Origin: Natrialbaceae archaeon Tc-Br11_E2g1
GTDB lineage: Archaea > Halobacteriota > Halobacteria > Halobacteriales > Natrialbaceae
NCBI GenBank assembly: GCA_001564255.1
Contig: LKNC01000166.1
Coordinates: 1 to 6,342, forward strand
Direction: 5' to 3'
DNA length: 6,342 nt
Below the pieces are notes generated by a model. It was not told the origin of the DNA, searched no databases, and worked only from the letters and a program-made list of their open reading frames with translations. Positions 1 to 5,873 of the stretch are shown one piece after another. Position 1 is the first letter of the stretch. Each line of letters opens with the position of its first letter. The position numbers and the translations under genes were made by a program.

Positions 1-24
1 AATGGTCGTAGTCGAACGATCCGC

Positions 25-34
25 AAAAAGTATC
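25..34 (+). promoter_or_regulatory. weak TATA-like stretch upstream of the first acyl-CoA synthetase
   Basis: An A-rich run (AAAAAGTATC) is the only AT-rich patch in the 45 nt of upstream sequence available. Archaeal TATA boxes sit about 26 nt before the transcription start, so this one would place the start near 55. That fits a nearly leaderless message from the ATG at 61 better than one from the ATG at 46. The window begins too close to judge a BRE element with confidence. This is a weak call. Confidence 0.3.
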
Positions 35-45
35 AAGGACTACCG

Positions 46-1674
46 ATGAAATACGGCCGTATGGAAGTTCCACTCCTGGTAACCGATTTCCTTGACCGGG
101 CACGCAAATATTATGCCGACGAAGAGGCCATCGTCGCGACGACCGGCGAGCGGTTCACCTACGAGGAACTCGGTGACCGTGCAGACCGGATGTCGGCGGC
201 GCTGGCGGAGCGAGGTATCGAGAAAGGCGACCCCGTCGCCGTACTCGCCCCCAACACCCACTACCAACTCGAGGCGGCCTACGGGATCATGCAACTCGGG
301 GCGATCCACACGCCGCTTAACTACCGGCTGACCCCCGACGACTACGTCTATCTGCTCAACGACGCCAACGTCAAAGCGATCTACGCGGACTACGAGTACG
401 CCGAGAAGATCGAACAGATCCGCGAGGAGGTTCCCACCGAGACGTTCATCACGAACGACGCCGACGCAGTCGAGGGCGACTGGGAGGACTTCGACGACGT
501 TCTCGAGGAGACCGAGCCCGACTACGAGCGTCCCGAGATGAGCGAGGACGACATCATCACGATCAACTACACCTCGGGGACCACGGGCGATCCGAAAGGC
601 GTCATGCGAACCCACCGCACCGAGTCGCTGCACGCAAAGCTCGTGACGATCCACCACGAAATCTCCGACGACGACGTTTACCTCTGGACCCTGCCGATGT
701 TCCACGTCAACGGCTGGGGTCACATCTACGCCATTACCGGCATCGGTGCCAAACACGTCTGTACGCGCGGTGTCGACCCCGAACAGGTCCTCGAGGACAT
801 CTCCGAGGAGGACGTCTCGTTTCTCTGTTGTGCCCCGACCGTGCTCAGCATGGTCGGCGAGTATCTCGAGGACAACGACGCCCCGACCACGGGCGACAAC
901 CCGATGCGCGTCACCGCCGCCGGTGCCGCCGCACCCGAAAGCGTCATCGAGATGGTCGAGGAGGACTTCGGCTGGCACTTCCGCCAGCTCTACGGCGCGA
1001 CCGAGACCGGTCCGCTCATCAGCACCTCCGCGACCCGTCGCCTGATCGACGAGGACAGCGACGAACGCTTCGCGCTGAAAAAGCGCCAGGGCATCGCGCC
1101 TCTGGGAACCGTCGTCGACGTCGTCGACGAGGACGGCGAGGTCGTCCCGTGGGACGACGAGACCATCGGCGAGATCGTCGTCAAGGGCAACCAGGTCATG
1201 GAGGGCTACTGGGAGAAACCCGAGGAGACCGAGGAGGCTTTCAGCGGCCGGCGTGAGGGCTGGTTCCACACCGGCGACCTCGCCGTCGTCAACGGGGACG
1301 GCATGATCTCCATCCAGGACCGAAGCAAGGACATCATCATCTCCGGCGGCGAGAACATCTCGAGTATCGAACTCGAGGACACGCTGTTCGACCACGAGGC
1401 CGTCGGCGACGTCGCCGTCATCCCCTCGCCGAGCGAGGAGTGGGGCGAGACGCCCAAGGCGTTCGTCGTGCCCGCAAACGACGACCCGGAGAACCCACCG
1501 GTCTCCGAGGACGAACTGACGAAGTTTACCCGGGAGCGACTGGCCGGCTACAAGATCGTCCGTCGCGTCGAGTTCGTCGACGAACTGCCCAAGACCGCGA
1601 CCGGAAAGATCCAGAAGTACGAACTCCGCGAGCGCGAGTGGGACGACGAAGAGCAGATGGTCGGCCAGGGATGA
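46..1674 (+). CDS. AMP-forming medium/long-chain acyl-CoA synthetase (fatty-acid--CoA ligase, AlkK/AAE1-like)
   Basis: This enzyme activates a free fatty acid with ATP to an acyl-adenylate and transfers the acyl group to CoA, probably feeding cytoplasmic beta-oxidation. It is 542 aa, the usual length for a single-domain-pair ligase of the ANL superfamily. The motifs appear in order: P-loop YTSGTTGDPKG (175-185), the acyl-pocket segment LPMFHVNGWG typical of AlkK and plant AAE1-type ligases, YGATETGP (316-323), HTGD (408-411), the hinge region DRSKDIIISGGENIS (425-439), and PKTATGK with the catalytic lysine K521. All key residues are present. There is no signal peptide or membrane segment. The ATG at 46 has a partial Shine-Dalgarno (AAGGA, 35-39). 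A second in-frame ATG at 61 (MEVPLLVTDF) is a credible alternative start that would remove five residues. The chain is very rich in Asp and Glu, as in halophiles. The pocket motifs suggest medium or longer chains, but the exact substrate (fatty versus aromatic acid) cannot be read from sequence. It is transcribed alone and convergent with the TFB gene. Confidence 0.93.
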   Translation: MKYGRMEVPLLVTDFLDRARKYYADEEAIVATTGERFTYEELGDRADRMSAALAERGIEKGDPVAVLAPNTHYQLEAAYGIMQLGAIHTPLNYRLTPDDYVYLLNDANVKAIYADYEYAEKIEQIREEVPTETFITNDADAVEGDWEDFDDVLEETEPDYERPEMSEDDIITINYTSGTTGDPKGVMRTHRTESLHAKLVTIHHEISDDDVYLWTLPMFHVNGWGHIYAITGIGAKHVCTRGVDPEQVLEDISEEDVSFLCCAPTVLSMVGEYLEDNDAPTTGDNPMRVTAAGAAAPESVIEMVEEDFGWHFRQLYGATETGPLISTSATRRLIDEDSDERFALKKRQGIAPLGTVVDVVDEDGEVVPWDDETIGEIVVKGNQVMEGYWEKPEETEEAFSGRREGWFHTGDLAVVNGDGMISIQDRSKDIIISGGENISSIELEDTLFDHEAVGDVAVIPSPSEEWGETPKAFVVPANDDPENPPVSEDELTKFTRERLAGYKIVRRVEFVDELPKTATGKIQKYELREREWDDEEQMVGQG

Positions 1675-1696
1675 CGCCGATACGCAACCGCGACGA

Positions 1697-1727
1697 GTGA
1701 GCACCGCCGGGGCGTGCCCCGTCTCAC
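1697..1727. terminator. hairpin in the convergent gap between acyl-CoA synthetase and TFB
   Basis: A GC-rich self-complementary core CGGGGC-GT-GCCCCG (1708-1721) is flanked by GTGAG (1697-1701) and CTCAC (1723-1727), which can close an outer stem across an asymmetric bulge. It lies 23 nt past the stop of the synthetase and 49 nt past the stop of TFB, so it could mark the end of either transcript. No T-rich tract follows on either strand. Archaeal termination relies mainly on T tracts, so a terminator role is inference. The 2-nt core loop means the innermost pair would open. Confidence 0.35.
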
Positions 1728-1775
1728 GATCGCCAGCCGGCGGTCGCCTTAACGACAGTGAGTCGAACGAACCGG

Positions 1776-2762
1776 TCAGGCCAGGCCGAGGGACTCCTCG
1801 GCCTCGAGCAGTTCGTGGTACCGGTTGCGGATGGTGACTTCGGAGATGTCAGCGACCTCGCTTACGGCGGCCTGGGTGGTCTTCTCGTTGGTCAGCAAGG
1901 CGGCGGCGTAGACCGCGGCGGCGGCGAGGCCGACTGGCGATTTGCCAGAGTGACCCCCCTTTTCCTTTGCGTTCTGGAGCAGTGCGCGCGCGCGGTGTTC
2001 GGCCTCGTCGGAGAGCTCGAGACCCGACGCAAAGCGGGGGACGTAGCTCTCGGGGTCGGCGGGCTGGACCTCCAAGCCGAGTTCCCGGACCACGTAGCGG
2101 TAGGTGCGGGCGATCTCGTTTTTCTCGACGCGGGAGACGTCGGCGATCTCGTCTAGGCTGCGGGGGACGCCGGCCTGGCGGGCGGCGGCGTAGACACAGG
2201 ACGTGGAGACGCCCTCGATCGAGCGCCCGGGCAGCAGGTCCTCGTTGAGCGCACGGCGGTAGATCACGCTCGCGGTCTCCCGGACGTTGTTGGGGAGGCC
2301 GACCGCGCTGGCCATTCGGTCTATCTCACCGAGTGCCTGCTTGAGGTTGCGCTCTTTGGAGTCGCGCGTGCGGAATCGCTCGTTCCACTTGCGCAGTCGC
2401 TGCATCTTCTCGCGCTGGCGGGAGTCAAGCGAGTTGCCGTAGGCGTCTTTGTTCCGCCAGTCGATGTTCGTCGAGAGGCCCTTGTCGTGCATCGTGTTCG
2501 TCGTCGGCGCGCCGACGCGGGACTTCTCGTTTTTCTCGGCGGCGTCGAAGGCACGCCACTCGGGGCCACGGTCGACCGAGTCCTCCTCGACGACCAGCCC
2601 ACAGTCCTCACAGACCGTCTCGCCGTGTTCGTCGTCGACAATGAGGTTGCCGTGACACTCCGGACAGGCCAGGCTACTGTCTTCGGTTTCCGTCTCGGCC
2701 TGCTTTTCGCTCGTCCGTCGCTCGCTACGTCGTACTCTGGTGGTGGATGTGGTATTTGTCAT
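1776..2762 (-). CDS. tfb: transcription initiation factor TFB (TFIIB homologue)
   Basis: This general transcription factor binds the TBP-TATA complex, reads the BRE and recruits archaeal RNA polymerase. The 328-aa chain has all TFB parts in order. A polar N-terminal tail (1-30, rich in Thr, Ser, Arg and Glu) is followed by a zinc ribbon with ligands C33, C36, C51 and C54. Next come the B-reader/linker (GPEWRAFD 66-73 and the S81-W102 stretch with GAPTTNTMHDKG) and two cyclin-like repeats (about 130-225 and 235-325). The second repeat ends in the BRE-reading helix-turn-helix (VSEVADISEVTIRNRYHEL, 300-318). No residue of the zinc site is missing. The ATG at 2762 is preferred. An in-frame GTG at 2795 would add 11 residues (MIVRSVSVCTR) that are atypical for the family. 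Haloarchaea usually carry several TFB paralogues, and this sequence alone does not say which one this is. A BRE/TATA pair lies about 80 nt upstream of the ATG. It is monocistronic, between convergent and divergent neighbours. Confidence 0.97.
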   Translation of the reverse strand: MTNTTSTTRVRRSERRTSEKQAETETEDSSLACPECHGNLIVDDEHGETVCEDCGLVVEEDSVDRGPEWRAFDAAEKNEKSRVGAPTTNTMHDKGLSTNIDWRNKDAYGNSLDSRQREKMQRLRKWNERFRTRDSKERNLKQALGEIDRMASAVGLPNNVRETASVIYRRALNEDLLPGRSIEGVSTSCVYAAARQAGVPRSLDEIADVSRVEKNEIARTYRYVVRELGLEVQPADPESYVPRFASGLELSDEAEHRARALLQNAKEKGGHSGKSPVGLAAAAVYAAALLTNEKTTQAAVSEVADISEVTIRNRYHELLEAEESLGLA

Positions 2763-2840
2763 ACGAGTGCAAACGCTCACCGACCGAACTATCACAAAAG
2801 CCCGGGCGGATTCGTTACTACCCCTGTTCTGATACTCTGC

Positions 2841-2854
2841 ATTTAAGAGTTTCG
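2841..2854 (-). promoter_or_regulatory. BRE + TATA box of the TFB gene
   Basis: On the minus strand CGAAACT (2854-2848) matches the haloarchaeal BRE pattern cRnAAnt at every fixed position, and it is followed at once by the TATA-like CTTAAAT (2847-2841). A start of transcription about 25 nt downstream would fall near 2818. That gives a leader of roughly 55 nt to the ATG at 2762, or about 23 nt to the GTG at 2795. A second, weaker AT-rich stretch (CTTTTGTGAT, 2800-2791) could instead drive a nearly leaderless message from the ATG. Confidence 0.55.
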
Positions 2855-2862
2855 GAGTTTGG
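2847..2862. repeat. tandem octamer overlapping the TFB BRE
   Basis: Two adjacent copies of an eight-base unit, GAGTTTCG (2847-2854) and GAGTTTGG (2855-2862), differ at one base. Read on the minus strand they are CCAAACTC then CGAAACTC, so the downstream copy coincides with the BRE directly abutting the TATA box. An inverted ACTCT/AGAGT pair (2834-2838 and 2846-2850) brackets the TATA box as well. These could be operator half-sites or a duplicated BRE. No regulator is identified. Confidence 0.45.
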
Positions 2863-2966
2863 ATCCGACCGCGCCGGTAAACTGGCTATTCGACGTATCT
2901 GGCATGATAGACCAAAACATTCAAGTTAGGTTTTCTGGCCGCGCTCGAGGGGACGATCGACCGCAG

Positions 2967-2972
2967 AGTATA
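2967..2972 (+). promoter_or_regulatory. TATA-like box of the DUF84 NTPase gene
   Basis: AGTATA is centred about 34 nt before the ATG at 3004, so transcription would start near 2996. That gives a leaderless or near-leaderless message, as is common in haloarchaea. The upstream BRE segment (CGACCGC) is not a good match to consensus. The rest of the 241-nt divergent region (2763-3003) holds the TFB promoter elements and an AT-rich patch around 2903-2936 with an imperfect CCAAAAC/GTTTT-C-TGG inverted repeat. I see no small gene in it. Confidence 0.4.
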
Positions 2973-3003
2973 CCCCGTCGAACGTCCGAGGTAGCCACAG
3001 AAC

Positions 3004-3555
3004 ATGGGACTCCGGCTCGCAGTCGGCACCACGAACCCGGCCAAACTCGAGGCGGTCGAACGGGCACTCGAAGAGTACGAGCCATCGACACTCACCGCCC
3101 CGGTCGACTCCGGGGTCGCCGAACAGCCACGGTCGACAGCCGAAACGATCACGGGAGCCAAAACCCGCGCTCGGCGGGCACTCGAGGCGACCGAGGACGC
3201 AGACCTCGGGGTCGGCCTCGAGGGCGGGGTCACGACCCTCGATTCGGCGCCCGGGCTGTACCTGATCATGTGGGCGGCAGTGACCGACGGCGACCGGACC
3301 GAGGTCGGGAGCGGGCCGTCGGTCCGGCTCCCGGCGGTGGTCGCGACTCGGGTCGAGGCCGGCGAGGAGCTCGGTCCCGTGATCGACGAGTTGGTCGGGA
3401 CCGTGGACGTCGCGGAGAAGGAGGGGGCAATCGGCGTCCTCACGGGTGGGGGAACCGATCGGACCCGTGCACTCGGGGAGGCGATCGCCTGTGCGGTCGG
3501 CCCGTTCCTAACGGACCACTATGACCAGTTCCGTGAGGTCGCCGGGCGGGGCTGA
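3004..3555 (+). CDS. inosine/xanthosine triphosphatase, DUF84/YjjX family
   Basis: The family hydrolyses non-canonical purine nucleoside triphosphates such as ITP and XTP and is thought to keep them out of RNA and DNA. It belongs to the same fold class as the Maf/HAM1 house-cleaning NTPases. The 183-aa length is typical. Visible family motifs are GTTNPAKLEAV near the N-terminus (8-18, the NPxK nucleotide-binding turn), SGVxxQPxxxxET (36-48) followed by GAxxRARRA (51-59), VGLEGGV (70-76, with the conserved acidic E73 in the metal and phosphate site), and KEGAIGVLTGG (139-149). No signal peptide or membrane segment is seen. The ATG at 3004 starts directly before the conserved beta-strand RLAVGTTNPAK, so no earlier start is needed. 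It is transcribed alone, divergent from TFB and convergent with the Acs-like gene. Substrate preference is taken from characterised relatives, not from this sequence. Confidence 0.92.
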   Translation: MGLRLAVGTTNPAKLEAVERALEEYEPSTLTAPVDSGVAEQPRSTAETITGAKTRARRALEATEDADLGVGLEGGVTTLDSAPGLYLIMWAAVTDGDRTEVGSGPSVRLPAVVATRVEAGEELGPVIDELVGTVDVAEKEGAIGVLTGGGTDRTRALGEAIACAVGPFLTDHYDQFREVAGRG

Positions 3556-3711
3556 TCGGGTTCTGGGACGGACACCAGCGGTATCGCTTCTACCCGCTTT
3601 ACACGCAAGGCGTGATATCGCCGTCTCGCTGACTGCGAAGTCGCGTGTCCGGTCTATCGAGCCGACGTGATCTACGAACGGGTGCCCGATCGCCTCGAGG
3701 GCCGTCTCCAC

Positions 3712-3739
3712 ACCGGCTATCCCCGTTCGGGAAGCCGGT
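3712..3739 (-). terminator. strong hairpin abutting the stop codon of the Acs-like synthetase
   Basis: ACCGGCT (3712-3718) pairs with AGCCGGT (3733-3739) and TCCC (3720-3723) pairs with GGGA (3729-3732). This gives an 11-bp stem interrupted by a single bulged A (3719), with a five-base loop CGTTC. The last paired base is the first base (T on the minus strand) of the TAA stop codon. The hairpin also lies downstream of the convergent NTPase gene, so it could serve both transcripts. No T tract follows on the minus strand. The remainder of the 183-nt gap (3556-3711) shows only a short CACGC-AAG-GCGTG stem at 3602-3614. Confidence 0.45.
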
Positions 3740-5739
3740 TACCGGGCCTCCTCGAGGGCCTCGAGGGACTCGGGGTTTTCGAGACTCGAGAGGTCACCGA
3801 GGTCCTCGCCGGTGTAGGCGGCCTCGATCGCCCGGCGGATGATCTTTCCTGACTGGGTTTTGGGGAACTCCTCGACGAACAGGATCTCCCGTGGACGGAA
3901 CGGTTTGCCGTGTTCCTCGCCGATCCGGGCGCGCAGTTCGTCTTTGAGACCGTCGGATTCGCCCTCGCCGTCCTCGAGGATGACGTAGGCGACGACGGCG
4001 GTGCCCGTGGTGTCGTCGGGGACGCCGACCGCGGCGGCCTGGTTGACGGCGTCGTGGTCGATGAGCACGCCTTCGATCTCGGCTGGGCCGACCTTTCGGC
4101 CGGCGACGTTCAGGGCGTCGTCGGCGCGACCGTGGAGGAACCAGAAGCCCTCGGCGTCCTTTTGGGCCCAGTCGCCGTGGTCCCACATGTCCTCGAAGGT
4201 CGACCAGTACTCCCGTATGTAGCGTTCGTCACCCGACCACAGCGACTTGGTCATCGACGGACAGGAGTCCCTCGCGACGAGGAACCCCCGCTCGTTGTCC
4301 TCTTTGATCGATTCTCCCGAGTGGTCGACGACGTCGATGTCCATCCCGAGACCGGGCCCGCCCAGCGTGCACGGCTTGAGCGGCTGGGTCGGCATCGGCA
4401 TGAGGAAACACCCACAGATCTCGGTGCCACCGGAGATGTTGACGATCGGGGCTTCCCCACGGCCGACGTTCTCGTAGAACCACTGCCAGGATTCGGGATC
4501 CCACGGCTCACCCGTCGAGCCGAGAACCCGAAGCGAGGACAGATCGTGGCCCTCGAGCAGTTCGTCTCCGTGCTTTCGCAGGGCGCGGATCGCCGTCGGC
4601 GAGATGCCAAACTGCGTGATCGAGTGGCGGTCGATCATCTCCCAGAACCGATCCGGCCCGGGGTAATCCGGCGCACCTTCGTACATGAAGACCGTCCCGC
4701 CGAAGGTGTGGTTGCCGATGAGCGTCCACGGGCCCATCATCCAGCCGATATCGCTGACCCAGAAGAACCGATCGGCGGGTTTGACGTCGAAGCCGAAGTG
4801 CAGTTCCTTGCCACACTGCATCTGGACGCCAGCGTGGGTGTGGACGATCCCCTTTGGCTTGCCCGTCGTCCCCGACGAATAGAGCAACATCGACTCCTGA
4901 TCGGAGGGGAGGGACTTGGTCTCGTAGTCGTCGTCCTGGGATTTCACCGCGTCCGCCCACCACTCGTCACGCCCCGTCCAGGGAACGTCGACTTCGGAGC
5001 CGTCGTCGCTGGCCCCCAGGCGATCGAAAACGATCGTGTGCTCGACGTGACCGGCTTCCTCGATGGCCTCGTCGGCGGCGTCTTTGAGGGTGATCGGACT
5101 CCCCCGGCGGTAGAAGCCGTCGCCGGTAAAGAGGACGGAGCACTCGCTGTCTTCGATCCGGGTGGCCGTCGCCTCGACCCCGAAGCCGGAGAAGATGGGG
5201 ACGGCGATCGCGCCGACCTTGAAACACCCATAGAGGATCGAGACGACCTCCGGGACCATCGGCATGTAGAGGCCGACGGTGTCGCCCGTCCCGATCCCGC
5301 GTTCCTCCAAGGCGTTCGCTACCCTGTTCGACCCGCGGTGCAGTTCGTGGTAGGTCACTTCCCGAACCTCGCCGTCTTCGCCCTCCCAGATCGTGGCGAC
5401 TTTGTTCCGGGTTTCGGCCTCGAGGTCGGCGTGGCGGTCGAGCACGTTGTGGGCGATGTTGATCTCGCCGCCGGGGTACCACTCGGAGAACTGTGGCCCG
5501 TCGCTGTCCTCGCGTATCCCGTCGTAGGGTTCGTAAAAGTCGATCCCGAGGTAGTCGACCAGCTCGTCCCAGAACCACTCGACGCCGCTTTCCCCGTCAC
5601 CGCGGTCGGTCGTGGTGCGTTCGATCAGTTCGTCGTAGTCGTCGACACCGTAGGTCTCCATGAACTCGTAGACGTTCGTCGACTCGACGAACTCCCGTGA
5701 CGGTTCGTGTACGACGTCGTCGATCAGGTCGTGATCCAT
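3739..5739 (-). CDS. Acs-like AMP-forming acyl-CoA synthetase, substrate probably larger than acetate
   Basis: This enzyme adenylates a carboxylic acid and makes its CoA thioester. The 666 aa and the Acs-type N-terminal domain (FWDELVDYLGIDFYEPY, then YPGGEINIAHNVLDRH) place it with the acetyl/propionyl/acetoacetyl-CoA synthetase branch of the ANL superfamily. Motifs in order are the P-loop YSSGTTGKPKG (287-297), NISGGTEI (434-441), HGDWA (521-525), the hinge HGRADDALNVAGRKVGPAEIE (536-556), and PKTQSGK with catalytic lysine K632, the residue acetylated to switch off bacterial Acs. True acetyl-CoA synthetases carry WWQTET where this protein has SGGTEI. The pocket-closing Trp is therefore Gly (G437), as in acetoacetyl-CoA synthetases and plant AAE17/18-type ligases. 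The ATG at 5739 is chosen. A TTG at 5751 would add four residues without support. There is no strong TATA box upstream, only a pyrimidine-rich AACTTTCTT at 5778-5770. The C-terminal tail (GDLSSLENPESLEALEEAR) is acidic. The exact substrate is unknown. Confidence 0.9.
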   Translation of the reverse strand: MDHDLIDDVVHEPSREFVESTNVYEFMETYGVDDYDELIERTTTDRGDGESGVEWFWDELVDYLGIDFYEPYDGIREDSDGPQFSEWYPGGEINIAHNVLDRHADLEAETRNKVATIWEGEDGEVREVTYHELHRGSNRVANALEERGIGTGDTVGLYMPMVPEVVSILYGCFKVGAIAVPIFSGFGVEATATRIEDSECSVLFTGDGFYRRGSPITLKDAADEAIEEAGHVEHTIVFDRLGASDDGSEVDVPWTGRDEWWADAVKSQDDDYETKSLPSDQESMLLYSSGTTGKPKGIVHTHAGVQMQCGKELHFGFDVKPADRFFWVSDIGWMMGPWTLIGNHTFGGTVFMYEGAPDYPGPDRFWEMIDRHSITQFGISPTAIRALRKHGDELLEGHDLSSLRVLGSTGEPWDPESWQWFYENVGRGEAPIVNISGGTEICGCFLMPMPTQPLKPCTLGGPGLGMDIDVVDHSGESIKEDNERGFLVARDSCPSMTKSLWSGDERYIREYWSTFEDMWDHGDWAQKDAEGFWFLHGRADDALNVAGRKVGPAEIEGVLIDHDAVNQAAAVGVPDDTTGTAVVAYVILEDGEGESDGLKDELRARIGEEHGKPFRPREILFVEEFPKTQSGKIIRRAIEAAYTGEDLGDLSSLENPESLEALEEAR

Positions 5740-5790
5740 GCTCGCCGTCAAAGTTTACCACGGTGTGAGAAGAAAGTTGGCCTCGAGGAA

Positions 5791-5824
5791 ACCCCGTCTC
5801 TCCCCGACGGCCGGGAGAGGGGGT
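5791..5824 (-). terminator. GC-rich hairpin between the Nudix gene and the Acs-like gene
   Basis: ACCCC (5791-5795) pairs with GGGGT (5820-5824) and CTCTCCC (5798-5804) pairs with GGGAGAG (5813-5819). This makes a 12-bp stem with a two-base bulge (GT, 5796-5797) and an eight-base loop. It begins 49 nt past the Nudix stop on the minus strand and is followed by a pyrimidine-rich stretch (TTCCTC, later CTTTCTTCTC). It could end the Nudix transcript, or it could fold in a leader of the synthetase gene if the two are co-transcribed. The rest of the 134-nt gap shows nothing gene-like. Confidence 0.4.
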
Positions 5825-5873
5825 GTCGTCAGCGTTCTCGAGACCGATCCCGCGCCGTTCGTGCCGGGAGACG

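Noticed and set aside
40..1704. A 554-codon open frame on the minus strand covering the whole first acyl-CoA synthetase.
   Set aside because: It runs in codon register with the real gene. Antisense stops there correspond to TTA, CTA and TCA codons, which GC-rich haloarchaeal genes hardly use, so the open frame is a by-product of codon usage. Its translation shows no recognisable domain.
1758..2248. Plus-strand open frames opposite the C-terminal half of TFB, rich in Gly or Arg.
   Set aside because: They are low-complexity translations of the antisense strand of the conserved cyclin repeats, with no motif or promoter.
2763..3003. A hidden small RNA gene or small protein in the divergent intergenic region.
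   Set aside because: Apart from promoter elements and a weak imperfect inverted repeat at 2912-2938, I see no tRNA-like fold, stable structure or convincing reading frame.
3508..3711. A 67-codon minus-strand frame reaching from the gap after the Acs-like gene into the NTPase gene.
   Set aside because: It overlaps the end of the NTPase gene, shows no family motif, lacks the acidic composition of its neighbours and has no promoter, so it was not called.
3667..3852. A 61-codon plus-strand frame spanning the hairpin and the 3' end of the Acs-like gene.
   Set aside because: Most of it is antisense to the conserved C-terminal PKTQSGK region of the synthetase, and the repetitive Leu-Glu-Gly content comes from clustered CTCGAG words.
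3910..5700. A 596-codon open frame on the plus strand inside the Acs-like gene.
   Set aside because: It is again in exact antisense codon register with a gene of unmistakable family motifs, and the explanation is the same. It has no start context or domain of its own.
5740..5751. TTG start at 5751 for the Acs-like gene.
   Set aside because: It adds only four residues, has no Shine-Dalgarno, and the ATG at 5739 follows directly.
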